Positions 1 through 8,530 of a stretch of 26,345 nucleotides of DNA are shown piece after piece (positions within the stretch are counted from its first letter, which is position 1; each line of letters begins with the position of its first letter). The notes beneath the pieces were generated by a model. That model was not told the DNA's origin. It saw only the letters and a program-made list of their open reading frames with translations, and did not search any database. The DNA lies in contig JAWQFJ010001222.1 of NCBI GenBank assembly GCA_034096865.1, forward strand, positions 113,710 to 140,054, in the 5' to 3' direction. The stretch comes from Theodoxus fluviatilis (Eukaryota > Mollusca > Gastropoda > Cycloneritida > Neritidae). The translations under genes and the position numbers were made by a program.

Positions 1-1930
1 ATATGGTAGGATTTGTCATGAGAATCAACTACACAACACATAAATTTAAGATGATGCTTTGTTTGGTTGCATTTTTGAAAAAAGATTTTAAGTCTGTTCA
101 CAACATTAACACCGTCACACATTTCAAACACACACTGTATAAACTTTAAAAAGTGGAAATCTTTATTATTGCATCTTGAGAACTCACCACATGAGTCAAA
201 ACTGTCATACACATTACAAATTTGAACTGAAAACTAGTAAACAAAGACTTTAGAAAAGATAATAACGAGTCTGTTCACAACATAACGCCACAACACAATT
301 CCTCAATTGAAAGTCATGCTTTAAGCATTAAATATGTCAATTTTAGTATTAAACAGTTTTTAGATGTATTCTAAATGTAACAAACACATATTTAAAGAAA
401 AGCAATTGCATTGGGAATGTATATATCATTAGATACATACTTCAGTCTTTCAACCATTTTAAATGGTTACATTTTTTCCATTTAAGCACATCTGTTGGAC
501 CAATGTACTTATTCTCACAGTCCAAGTTTAGCAATGGACATCAGAAAACTTAAAAGTGAAGTCAGAAAATAAAAATAATTGAATATACTCTTTGTAAACC
601 CCAAAAATTGAATTCTGATCAATGTCTGTTCACAACATTACACCGTTACAAACTTTTTTAAAATAAAAAGTGACAAATTTTAAATTCGGAATCAGGAACA
701 ATGTTTCAGAAGGTGCATAAGGAAGACAGCTACATTTTGCACTCCTTCCCATGCACACCATGCTCTTATTACGTGCAGTAAAAAAAAAAGTGCGTGTTTG
801 TTCATAACATAACACCATTTTGTTCACAACATAACACAAAACCAATTTTTAAAAGTGTGATGAAACAGTTCCTGATCACCAAAACATTCAATTTAACAAA
901 ACTGAATATTCTGTCAACATTGATGTATTCATTAAAACTTAAAATAGCCATTGAACATTTGTTGCTCTTGTAATGCACTTTAATGGTGTAATGTTATGAA
1001 CTGGATGGTGTATTGTTATGAACTACATGAAAGATCTAGAAAAACAAAATTTTGGTTTGATTCTTGTACAAGAATGTTTATAGTAATAATACATGTAGAA
1101 TGAAATGGTGGTTTGGTTTAAATATTGTTTGGCCTTCTGTATATAGCTAGATAAGTTTGTTTGCAACATTACACACACAGATGTGTGCGTAATGTTGTGA
1201 ACAGAGTGTGTTTTTCTAAAAATGTGCCTAAATGGAATCTTGAGAGTGTGTCTGTGTTCAACAATGTAGAACTTAACCAGAAGGTTTTAATTCTTTATCC
1301 CCACCAAGTTTTAAAGTTGATTTTTGTGGTTTTTGGATGTTCACAACAGTAACACCATTCTTAATTCCACTTGCCATTGTTTTCCTCACTAAAAGTACAT
1401 GCAGAGTGTGATTTCAGTCCTGACAAAAAGACCGCAGCAAAGCTGAATAATCAATAGTCCTATATATCAACAACTTGATAACATAATAATGCACACACCA
1501 TCTGATTTTAGCTGTTTTCCCTCAAAATTGAGCACTTTGGTCTGTACACAACTAATAAGGCCCAGAACTTGTTTTCATTTTATTCATAAAATATATCAAA
1601 TATCTAGATTTTTGCAACACACAATTATTTTGCAGTTACACAATTGCAGGAAAATCCACTTCATGTAAAAAAAAAACCAACATGTTTGATTTATTTGAAG
1701 ATAAAGTTGCAAAATGTTAACACAATTTTTGTCTCGGTCGTTAAAATGTTGTTTTATCAAGTCAAAACAAAAGTTTTCTGATTTTTAAAAAACTTAACCA
1801 TGAAATACAACCATTGTAGCATGTAGTGACACTGAATGCATGGGGTAAGACAGAATCTTTGTGTGGAATTTTAACCTTTGAAGACGATGGTGCTAGTGTT
1901 ACGCAAATGTTGTGAACAGACTTTATACAT
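1..1930. repeat. AT-rich region with a dispersed 18-bp motif
   Basis: No convincing gene is seen; the small open frames here are AT-rich and unlike any family I know. The region holds eleven copies of a motif close to TGTTCACAACATTACACC. Forward copies lie at 95-113, 272-289, 627-644, 799-816, 821-836, 1158-1175 and 1338-1356. Inverted copies lie at 985-1001, 1007-1023, 1183-1203 and 1896-1918. The outermost copies (95 and 1918) face each other and share AAGTCTGTTCACAACATT (one base less exact at the right). This resembles the subterminal motif clusters of DNA transposons, but no terminal repeat or target duplication could be fixed because the left end may lie outside the window. Confidence 0.6.
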
Positions 1931-2408
1931 CAAAATTATTATTTTGGATTACAAATTTTATTTCTCAGCAAGTCTGTTGAAAAGAAGGTCTCCCAAAAAC
2001 AACTTTGGCAGAAAATAATTATTAGGATTTACTTTTTGTGTGTGTAAAAAAGAGCTTGAAAATGAGCCTTTTGGAATGTGTAACACTTTCTCTGTTTCCC
2101 AAAACTCAATATTCCTAACACAAATGCAAATAACTCAACAACTATCAATTTTAGTGAGAAAAAAATTATTTGCTAGCAACATTGTTCAATACTGAATAAG
2201 TCACAGCAAGTTTGAAGTCAGCATGTGTTGAAGTTTGAGTTTGTGAGGCAAAGTTTCACTGATGGGTATTGAAATTGACCCTCTGCTCACCTCTGTACTT
2301 TTGACCATTTGTCTTTTTTTCACTGTAGTCCTATGGGAAAAGTGCATTTGTTCTCTGATGTGTGTGTGTGTGTGTGCGCGTGCGTGCGTGCGTGTATGTG
2401 TGAGAAAA
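1931..2408. other. Non-coding AT-rich stretch ending in a GT/GC microsatellite
   Basis: I see no exon here. From about 2359 to 2402 there is an imperfect (GT)n array with GCGT interruptions. It directly precedes the LINE zinc-finger remnant and produces spurious open frames rich in Cys-Val and His-Thr. Confidence 0.6.
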
Positions 2409-2564
2409 GGAGAGGGCCTCATGCAAGACCCTGGCCGGATCTTCCCCTGCGGCCACTGTGGTCGGGCTTGCCGGTCCCGCATCGGCCTCTACAGCCACCA
2501 ACGTGTCTGCGGTGGACGTGGACCGCAGCATCGACTCATCTTTGCTCGCGAAGCAACGCCATAG
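2409..2564 (+). pseudogene. C-terminal zinc-finger remnant of a non-LTR retrotransposon
   Basis: This frame encodes a short tail with FPCGHCGRACRSRIGLYSHQ followed by RVC and a TAG stop at 2562-2564. The spacing C-x2-C...H-x4-C with the RxRIGLxSHxRxC core is a pattern I know from the C-terminal end of many animal LINE reverse-transcriptase proteins. No reverse-transcriptase domain precedes it; the frame runs upstream into a GT microsatellite, so this is a 5'-truncated copy, which is how LINEs usually insert. An alternative is a host C2H2 zinc-finger exon, but no acceptor site fits and the RIGLxSHxR signature favours the LINE. It sits about 200 bases upstream of the first ankyrin exon on the same strand and is probably intronic. 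Confidence 0.55.
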
Positions 2565-2774
2565 ATAGAAGTGTGTGTGCTCAAATTAGCTTGTGTTATT
2601 GCATGCATGTGTGTTTTTGTCTGCTCACAAGTGTATGCTCTCATGCACAGGCATATATTTGCAGAGGGGAATACAAATACACATGATTTTGTTTCTTTTT
2701 ATGACACACAGATACCTGTATTCCCTCCACATTACATGTATGTGTTATTCATGTGCACTTCTGATGCTTGACAG

Positions 2775-2873
2775 CGCGGCAACACGGCGCTGCACCACGC
2801 CGCCATGAAAGGACACTCAGAAATCATGCAGATGCTCATCGACGCTGGCTGCAAAGTCAACACAGAAGACATT
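2775..2873 (+). CDS. Ankyrin-repeat protein, exon A (one whole repeat)
   Basis: The exon has an acceptor ending ACAG at 2771-2774 and a donor GTAAGT at 2874. It is exactly 99 bases and encodes 33 residues, GNTALHHAAMKGHSEIMQML followed by IDAGCKVNTEDI, after a leading Arg. The GxTALHxAAxxGHxEIxxxLIxAG core is a complete canonical ankyrin repeat. It starts and ends in phase 0, like the other three ankyrin exons in the window, so they can be spliced together without breaking frame. Ankyrin repeats are protein-binding scaffolds; the partner and location in the cell cannot be told from these four repeats. The next same-strand exon lies over 20 kb away at 23410, and the sequence between is transposons, OGT exons and an assembly gap. 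Start and end of the gene are not in the window. Confidence 0.85.
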
Positions 2874-3003
2874 GTAAGTTTGGTTTTGTTGGTTGCCATA
2901 ACAACATCCCATGAACTGGCAAAATTGACTTGTGAATGTTATGTGTCTTCTGTGTACTATGAGCAATCTCTGCGGAATAGCTCAATATAAGTGATGTTGT
3001 TGG

Positions 3004-3067
<64 letters not shown>

Positions 3068-3340
3068 GTTGGTGGTGGTGGTGATATGTATATTATACAT
3101 GTGTGTTAGCACTGTAGTACCCACTAGCAGGCACTAATCATCAATTAGTGCACTTATCACCATAATTTTAGTTCTGTTTTGAAAGGGATTTGTCACACTT
3201 TATGTTGATGAAATAACCTGAAAATCATGAAAAGTATCCGACTTACTCATTTTTAAGAGGATTAGTCACATAAGACTTATATATGATACTTAAAAAGCAG
3301 AACTGATAAAAGTAACATACTTCTTCTTCTTGATCGCCGA
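2874..3340. repeat. Ankyrin-gene intron with (GTT)n(GGT)n microsatellite
   Basis: Intronic sequence after exon A. A GTT array followed by GGT units runs from about 2999 to 3083. The rest is unremarkable AT-rich sequence. At 3321-3332 lies (TTC)4, which read on the minus strand is the GAA-type simple tail of the LINE fragment that follows. Confidence 0.7.
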
Positions 3341-3721
3341 TCACACTTGGAGTCCAGATCCTGAGATATAATCAGTGGTCCACTGCAGCGCATCCACTGG
3401 CCAGTACAGTTTGTTGTGCAAGGACTCTGGCGTTGGCCAAATCTCTGCCCTCAGCAACCAGAGGCTCCCGCAGTCCTGTAGGATGTAGGCCCTGTCCTGT
3501 TCTGCCTCTCCACAAGGACACATGCGGGAGGGCACAACATGCATCTTTTTGTGAAGATGCTGGTTCAGTCTGTTGTGTTCCGTTCTCAGGTGGAAGATGA
3601 CAACCTGCTGCGGTCTTGATAGCAGGTGGTAGCTGTCCTGTGGCGGGGGCGTCCTGTGCAGAGTCTTAATGATGGTCTTCACCTCTGCCAGGCTGACGGG
3701 GTTGTTCTCTTGATCATGCAA
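3341..3721 (-). pseudogene. C-terminal fragment of a non-LTR retrotransposon reverse transcriptase
   Basis: Read on the minus strand, this open frame of about 126 codons ends at a TGA (3341-3343). It holds LSRPQQVVIFHLRTEHNRLN, then a CPCGEAEQDRAYILQDC motif, then LRAEIWPTP and a final WTTDYISGSGLQV. This order (an RxxQxxIxxLRTxHxxLN block, a CPCG...HLLxxC zinc-knuckle-like block, a WP block, a short tail) is the usual C-terminus of LINE open reading frame 2 in many invertebrates. Two stop codons lie just upstream in the same frame, so it is truncated and dead. A GAA repeat follows the stop, as expected of a LINE 3' tail. Upstream on the same strand it meets a 25-bp minisatellite that appears to have expanded within LINE sequence. 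Confidence 0.75.
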
Positions 3722-3790
3722 CCACGGTAGCTTGATACCTCCTCATCAGCTGGACCCCCTGGCTGCTGGGCTTCAGGGCTTGCTTTAGTA

Positions 3791-4330
3791 GCTCAGCCAG
3801 GGGCCTGCTCCAGTAGCGCAGCCAGGGGCCTGCTCCAGTAGCTCAGCCAGGGGCCTGCCCCAGTAGCTCAGCCAGGGGCCTGCCCCAGTAGCTCAGCCAG
3901 GGGCCTGCTCCAGTGGCTCAGCCAGGGGCCTGCTTCAGTAGCTCAGCCAGGGGCCTGTTCCAGTAACTCAGCCAGGGGCCTGTTCCAGTAGCTCAGCCAG
4001 GGGCCTGCTCCAGTAGCTCAGCCAGGGGCCTGCTCTAGTAGCTCAGCCAGGGGCCTGCTCCAGTAGCTCAGTCAGGGGCCTGCTCCAGTAGCTCAGTCAG
4101 GGGCCTGCCCCAGTAGCTCAGCCAGGGGCCAGCTCCAGTAGCTCAGCCAGGGGCCTGCCCCAGTAGCTCAGCCAGGGACCTGCCCCAGTTGCTCAGCCAG
4201 GGGCCTGCCCCAGTAGCTTAGCCAGAGCCTGCTCCAGTAGCTCAGCCAGGGGCCTGCCCCAGTAGCTTAGCCAGAGCCTGCTCCAGTAGCTCAGCCAGGG
4301 GGCAAGCCCCAGTAGCTCAGCCAGGGGCGC
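3791..4330. repeat. 25-bp minisatellite, left array (about 21-22 units)
   Basis: Tandem units close to GCTCAGCCAGGGGCCTGCTC plus CAGTA, 25 bases each, with point variants (CTCC, CCCC, TTCC) and a few one-base deletions toward the right end. The reverse complement of the same unit forms the array at 25901-26345. With a 25-base period the frame shifts every unit and stops occur on both strands, so it does not encode an extended protein. Flanking LINE sequence on both sides suggests it grew inside a LINE copy. Confidence 0.95.
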
Positions 4331-4639
4331 CCCAAGCAGCCAAAGAGGCTACTTTGGGATATCGGGACAGGGTCAGATCATTCAGATCCTACTGCTCAAA
4401 TTGCCCTGGAAGATCAAGTCTGACCCTCCTGCAGCCACACCCTGGCCACCAGAAGTTATGTCCATTCCAAAGAAAGATCACTGATCTCATCTAACATAAC
4501 ATACACATTTCAAAATTAAGACCTGTCACTCAATCACTCACTGTTTCTTCTGGCAAAGCGGTCTTCTTATAAAGTGTTGAATCTTGCCAAAAGCTGTTAC
4601 CTTGATGTTCACATACATGTAAGTGCATGGACAGCACAG
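4331..4639. other. LINE-like flank shared with the right minisatellite, then unassigned sequence
   Basis: Read on the minus strand, 4346-4386 (GGATCTGAATGATCTGACCC and onward) aligns by eye with plus-strand 25861-25901 (GGATCGGAATGACCCGACCT and onward), immediately upstream of the 25-bp array in both cases. It is therefore part of the same ancestral retroelement. I recognise nothing in 4450-4639. Confidence 0.5.
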
Positions 4640-4798
4640 TTGATGGGGGGCTCTGTGGCCGACTGGTCAGCGCGCTTGACCCACAGTTGCTTGTGGCTAG
4701 TGGGTGCTGTGTTCGAAGTTGTGCAATTCCCAGAGTTCCATGCTTGAGCAAGATGCTCAGCTGCATTGCTTCCCCCCACCCAGGAGTAAAACTGAGTA
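4640..4798 (+). mobile_element. tRNA-derived SINE-like repeat, left half (interrupted)
   Basis: An A-box-like GTGGCCGACTGG at 4655-4666 and a B-box-like GTGTTCGAAG near 4709-4718 suggest a tRNA-like head. The stretch CCCAGAGTTCCATGCTTGAG to CAGGAGTAAAACTGAG matches the repeat at 24800-24860 (CCAGAGTTCCATCATTGAG to CAGGAGTAAAGTTGGG). In that copy the text continues directly into CCTGTGAGGGTAGC, whereas here it is cut after GAGTA. The continuation (CTTGTGAGGACAGC) is found at 22839. So this is the left half of one repeat split by the insertion that follows. It is not a tRNA gene. Confidence 0.65.
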
Positions 4799-4925
4799 CC
4801 GTAATTTTTGGACTACAAGGCGCTACTGAATATAAGGCGCACCCCCTAAAAAAACAAAAAAAAATGTTTCAATCATACATAGGGTGCTACCAAATATAAG
4901 GCGATACATCAGAACACATGTATAC

Positions 4926-4929
4926 TTAA
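4926..4929. other. TTAA target duplication, left
   Basis: TTAA directly precedes the CCCTTAACGTGGCAGTCA terminus. The matching TTAA is at 22549-22552. piggyBac elements always duplicate TTAA. Confidence 0.75.
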
Positions 4930-4937
4930 CCCTTAAC

Positions 4938-5004
4938 GTGGCAGTCACGTACTGATACGCGCTACTCCTAGCTGCACTTTTGTGGCAGTCGCATACTAAG
5001 ACGC
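4938..5004 (+). promoter_or_regulatory. Subterminal direct repeats of piggyBac 1
   Basis: GTGGCAGTCACGTACTGATA plus CGC at 4938-4960 is repeated as GTGGCAGTCGCATACTAAGA plus CGC at 4982-5004. The first copy overlaps the inverted terminal repeat. Such pairs near the end of a piggyBac are probable transposase-binding sites; the function is inferred. Confidence 0.55.
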
Positions 5005-5202
5005 ACTCGATACCCCATGTGTTGTCTTAGCTCTACAGCTCCATGATAGGCACGTTTAGCTTGCAGAGAATGATCGCTACCTAGAGATAAGAGATAGGGC
5101 CTGGGTTTGACTATCATATAGCACTTGATTTTTTGCGAGAACGAGGTTGCAAGCTAAATTTAGCCATTGTTGTTGTGCGTTGAGCGAACGTTAGATTTCG
5201 CA

Positions 5203-5730
5203 ATGGCTGCTCTGCACCGGCGTCCTAGAAATCTCTTCGAAGATGTGCAGTTTCTAGACTTCAGTGAAGATTCCGATTATGACAGTGATGACAATGTAGA
5301 CTTAGCAATTCGAAGAGGCATCCCTGATGAAAACAACCTGTCTCCCATCGCACCCACTGATCGTGAGATCGGAGACAATCACAATGTTACGAATGTAAAC
5401 AATGGCTGGTCGAGGGAGAGGAGCGATCGAGTGATGCGATACCCCTTCACGGGTGAGTCAAAGCTGTGTGTGAATTTGCCTTCGAACCCAGAGCCCATTG
5501 ATTTCTTCAAACTGTTCATCGATGACTCTATCGTAGAAGTGATGGATGACCAGACCAATCTGTATGCTGAGAAGATCCACACGACCAATCCATCGCTGCA
5601 CTCTCGACTTCGCAGCTGGAAACCTGTCACCAAAGACGAAATGTGCGTGTTCCTTGCAGTCATTTTGAACACTGGCCTCGTCATCAAGTCAAGCTTGCCC
5701 AAATATTACTGTACAAGCCACTCTGTGTGA
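5203..5730 (+). pseudogene. piggyBac transposase 1, N-terminal part
   Basis: The ATG at 5203 begins MAALHRRPRNLFEDVQFLDF. An acidic stretch (SEDSDYDSDDNVD) follows, which is typical of piggyBac N-termini. The frame then enters the start of the transposase domain: PIDFFKLFIDDSIVEVMDDQ, and RLRSWKPVTKDEMCVFLAVI with LNTGLV. These match the corresponding blocks of the intact element at 16643 (DFYKLFMTPELI; MWKPVTEAEISTF). After LPKYY the sequence jumps to the C-terminal zinc region in another frame and stops at 5728-5730. All three catalytic Asp and about 390 residues are missing, so the product cannot cut DNA. Translation, if any, would give about 175 residues. Confidence 0.85.
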
Positions 5731-6112
5731 CTCCTTGCTTTGAAGCATACCACAAGAGGACTGATTATAAGAGATTCTTACAGCAGTCTGAAGCAACTGG
5801 TGGTCCCTCCCCCACCCCTTCTACCTCCACTGGTGGTGTCTCCCCCACCCCTTCTACCTCCACTGGTGATGTCTCCCCCACCCCTTCTACCTCCGCTGCT
5901 GGTGTCTCCCCCACCCCTTCCACCTCCACTGCTGGTGTCTCCCCCACCCCTTCCACCTCCACTGCTGGTGTCTCCCCCACCCCTTCCACCTCCACTGCTG
6001 GTGTCTCCCCCACCCCTTCCACCTCCACTGCTGGTGTCTCCCCCACCCCTTCTACCTCCACTGCTGGTGTCTCCCCCACCCCTTCTACCTCCGCTGCTGG
6101 TGTCTCCCCCAC
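5715..6112 (+). pseudogene. piggyBac transposase 1, C-terminal zinc tail with PTS repeats (copy 1)
   Basis: From 5715, in a frame shifted from the N-terminal part, the sequence reads KPLCVTPCFEAYHKRTDYKR then FLQQSEATGG. The CxxxPCFxxYHxxxDY block is the last half of the Cys/His finger that ends piggyBac transposases; the intact copy at 18523 has LCLKPCHELYHTKEDYAK and stops there. Here the frame runs on into 11-residue repeats (GVSPTPSTSTA). It is kept to about 6108, where one C fewer in a C-run shifts it. The in-frame continuation of zinc tail into repeat suggests that the minisatellite grew from the 3' end of the transposase coding region. Confidence 0.75.
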
Positions 6113-7686
6113 CCTTCCACCTCCACTGCTGGTGTCTCCCCCACCCCTTCTACCTCCACTGCTGGTGTCTCCCCCACCCCTTCTACCTCCGCTGCTGTTT
6201 TCTCCCCCACCCCTTCCACCTCCACTGCTGGTGTCTCCCCCACCCCTTCCACCTTCACTGCTGGTGTCTCCCCCACCCCTTCCACCTCCACTGGTGATGT
6301 CTCCCCCACCCCTTCCACCTCCACTGCTGGTGTCTCCCCCACCCCTTCCACCTCCACTGGTGATGTCTCCCCCACCCCTTCCACCTCCACTGCTGGTGTC
6401 TCCCCCACCCTTCCACCTCCACTGCTGATGTCTCCCCCACCCCTTCCACCTCCACTGCTGGTGTCTCCCCCACCCCTTCCACCTCCACTGCTGGTGTCTC
6501 CCCCACCCCTTCCACCTCCACTGTGTGTGTCTCCCCCACCCCTTCCACCTCCACTGCTGGTGTCTCCCCCACCCCTTCCACCTCCACTGGTGGTGTCTCC
6601 CCCACCCCTTCCACCTCCACTGCTGGTGTCTCCCCCACCCCTTCCACCTCCACTGCTGGTGTCTCCCCCACCCCTTCTACCTCCACTGGTGATGTCTCCC
6701 CCACCCCTTCCACCTCCACTGCTGGTGTCTCCCCCACCCCTTCTACCTCCACTGCTGGTGTCTCCCCCACCCCTTCCTACCTCCACTGCTGGTGTCTCCC
6801 ACCACCCCTTCTACCTCCGCTGCTGGTGTCTCCCCCACCCCTTCCACCTCCACTGCTGGTGTCTCCCCCACCCCTTCCACCTCCACTGCTGGTGTCTCCC
6901 CCACCCCTTCCACCTCCACTGGTGGTGCCACCCCCACCCCTTCCACCTCCACTGGTGGTGCCACCCCCACCCCTTCCACCTCCACTGGTGGTGCCACCCC
7001 CACCCCTTCCACCTCCACTGGTGGTGCCACCCCCACCCCTTCCACCTCCACTGGTAGTGCTCCCCCACCCCTTCCACCTCCACTGGTGGTGCCACCCCCA
7101 CCCCTTCCACCTCCACTGGTGGTGCCACCCCCACCCCTTCCACCTCCACTGGTGGTGCCACCCCCACCCCTTCCACCTCCACTGGTGGTGCCACCCCCAC
7201 CCCTTCCACCTCCACTGGTGGTGCCACCCCCACCCCTTCCACCTCCACTGGTGGTGCCACCCCCACCCCTTCCACCTCCACTGGTGGTGCCACCCCCACC
7301 CCTTCCACCTCCACTGGTGGTGCCACCCCCACCCCTTCCACCTCCACTGGTGGTGCCACCCCCACCCCTTCCACCTCCACTGGTGATGCCACCCCCACCC
7401 CTTCCACCTCCACTGGTGGTGCCACCCCCACCCCTTCCACCTCCACTGGTGGTGCCACCCCCACCCCTTCCACCTCCACTGGTGGTGCCACCCCCACCCC
7501 TTCCACCTCCACTGGTGGTGCCACCCCCACCCCTTCCACCTCCACTGGTGGTGCCACCCCCACCCCTTCCACCTCCACTGGTGGTGCCACCCCCACCCCT
7601 TCCACCTCCACTGGTGGTGCCACCCCACCCCTTCCACCTCCACTGGTGGTGCCACCCCCACCCCTTCCACCTCCACTGGTGATGCT
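5798..7686. repeat. 33-bp minisatellite, copy 1 (about 57 units, two subfamilies)
   Basis: The first 34 units or so (to about 6920) are of the type GGTGTCTCCCCCACCCCTTC plus CACCTCCACTGCT, encoding GVSPTPSTSTA. From about 6921 to 7686, about 23 units are of the type with GCCACC in place of GTCTCC, encoding GGATPTPSTST. The unit length is a multiple of three and lacks stops in several frames on both strands, so long open frames of no biological meaning appear. The first 18 or so units follow the same order of variants as copy 2, including a rare TTCACT unit at about 6251. One-base indels in C-runs at about 6110, 6410, 6777-6800, 7058 and 7625 break the frame. Confidence 0.97.
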
Positions 7687-7776
7687 ACCACCTCCAGGGC
7701 TGGAAGAAGGACCAGGCCCTGTGCAGCAGTCACCTCAGGTGAACAGCATGACTGAAAACTTGTATCATTTGCATCC
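7687..7776 (+). other. Post-array tail of transposase 1, copy 1
   Basis: After the last unit the frame reads GDATTSRAGRRTRP then CAAVTSGEQHD and a TGA. Copy 2 (21658-21730) is the same with two substitutions. The two copies diverge abruptly after CATTTGCA: here the sequence continues as TCCAAAATTTCC, in copy 2 as a run of C. This divergence point is the likely chimeric junction. Confidence 0.6.
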
Positions 7777-8072
7777 AAAATTTCCTCATCATCTTCATCT
7801 TCGGCAGCTGAAGGATCGCGATCGCGACATGTTGACTCGAGCTTCCACTTTGATTTGTACAGGAAGTAGACCATAATTTCTACTCTAACGCGCATAGAAT
7901 CGCCCTGATTGTTGATTGGCCAAGTTGTAGACTGTAGAGAAGCCTCTTCTGCATGAACTGGTATCAGTAAACGTAGAGTTATATGATAGGCTTGTACTTG
8001 GAGAGAGCCAGAACGCACGTGGTGTCTGAAACGACATATGCCGTGCTTACCACTGGCGGACCACGATAAGGG
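7777..8072 (-). pseudogene. piggyBac-like 5' end, element 3 (truncated)
   Basis: Read on the minus strand, the piece starts CCCTTATCGTGGTCCGCCAG at 8072, next to TAAA (a degenerate TTAA), and resembles the terminus CCCTTAACGTGGCAGTCA of element 1. About 220 bases further in, an acidic frame reads RDRDPSAAEDEDDEEILDAN, like the acidic N-terminus of a piggyBac transposase. An in-frame start is not clear: the nearby ATG gives an early stop, so a frameshift is possible. The coding sequence ends abruptly at 7777, where it meets the plus-strand tail of element 1 head-on. It lies about 90 bases beyond an OGT exon. A weaker alternative is chance acidic sequence. Confidence 0.45.
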
Positions 8073-8163
8073 TTTAGTCTGGGATGGGTAAACATTCATT
8101 TCAGCTAGAGATAGCAAGTATCAGATGACAAATAATGCAACAATTATCACACAAGTAACTTAC

Positions 8164-8269
8164 CTGACCCTTTTCTTTCAATGCATTTGCAAGGTTGCAG
8201 TAGGCATCAGGGAAATTTGGCTGCAGCTCAATGGCACGCTTGTAGGTGTCAATGGCCAGGTCTATTAAC
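8164..8269 (-). CDS. OGT: OGT exon (TPR), last one present
   Basis: On the minus strand the acceptor CTTTTCAG precedes 8269 and the donor GTAAGT follows 8164. The 106 bases complete a Gly codon and then read [20 protein letters not shown] and [15 protein letters not shown], a TPR unit nearly identical to animal OGT. The animal protein continues with the next TPR, but no such exon occurs below 8164: within 100 bases the sequence turns into a piggyBac-like 5' end and then the 33-bp minisatellite. The gene therefore stops here in this window, without its remaining TPRs and the whole catalytic half. Confidence 0.95.
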
Positions 8270-8530
8270 CTGAAAAGAAAAACATTAAAAGTTTTTTTTT
8301 TAAGTAAATACTGCAGTATTCACTCTTTTGTGACAAACATTCGATATTTCATCACTGCAAGACAACACTTTCAGTTTCAATACAATGTTCTAAAACCCAG
8401 TAATGGGTTAATAAAACTACTTCTCTGATGCCCTACATACCATACCTGGAATTCACACATTTAATCAACTAACATTCTGCATCAATTAAGATAACATTCA
8501 AAACATTATACAGCAAGAGATAAGACAAGA

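Noticed and set aside
2409..2564. Host C2H2 zinc-finger exon
   Set aside because: The CGRxCRSRIGLYSHQR pattern followed closely by a stop is that of LINE C-termini, and no acceptor site fits.
3791..4330. CRISPR-like array
   Set aside because: Units are directly tandem without unique spacers, in a eukaryotic intron.
4650..4730. Possible tRNA gene
   Set aside because: Only A- and B-box-like blocks are seen; no cloverleaf can be drawn and related copies show it is a SINE-like repeat head.
6777..8117. Minus-strand 446-codon frame joining acidic residues to WHHQWRWKG repeats
   Set aside because: The acidic part belongs to a separate inverted piggyBac-like piece; the repeat part is the array in a wrong frame across a likely chimeric junction.
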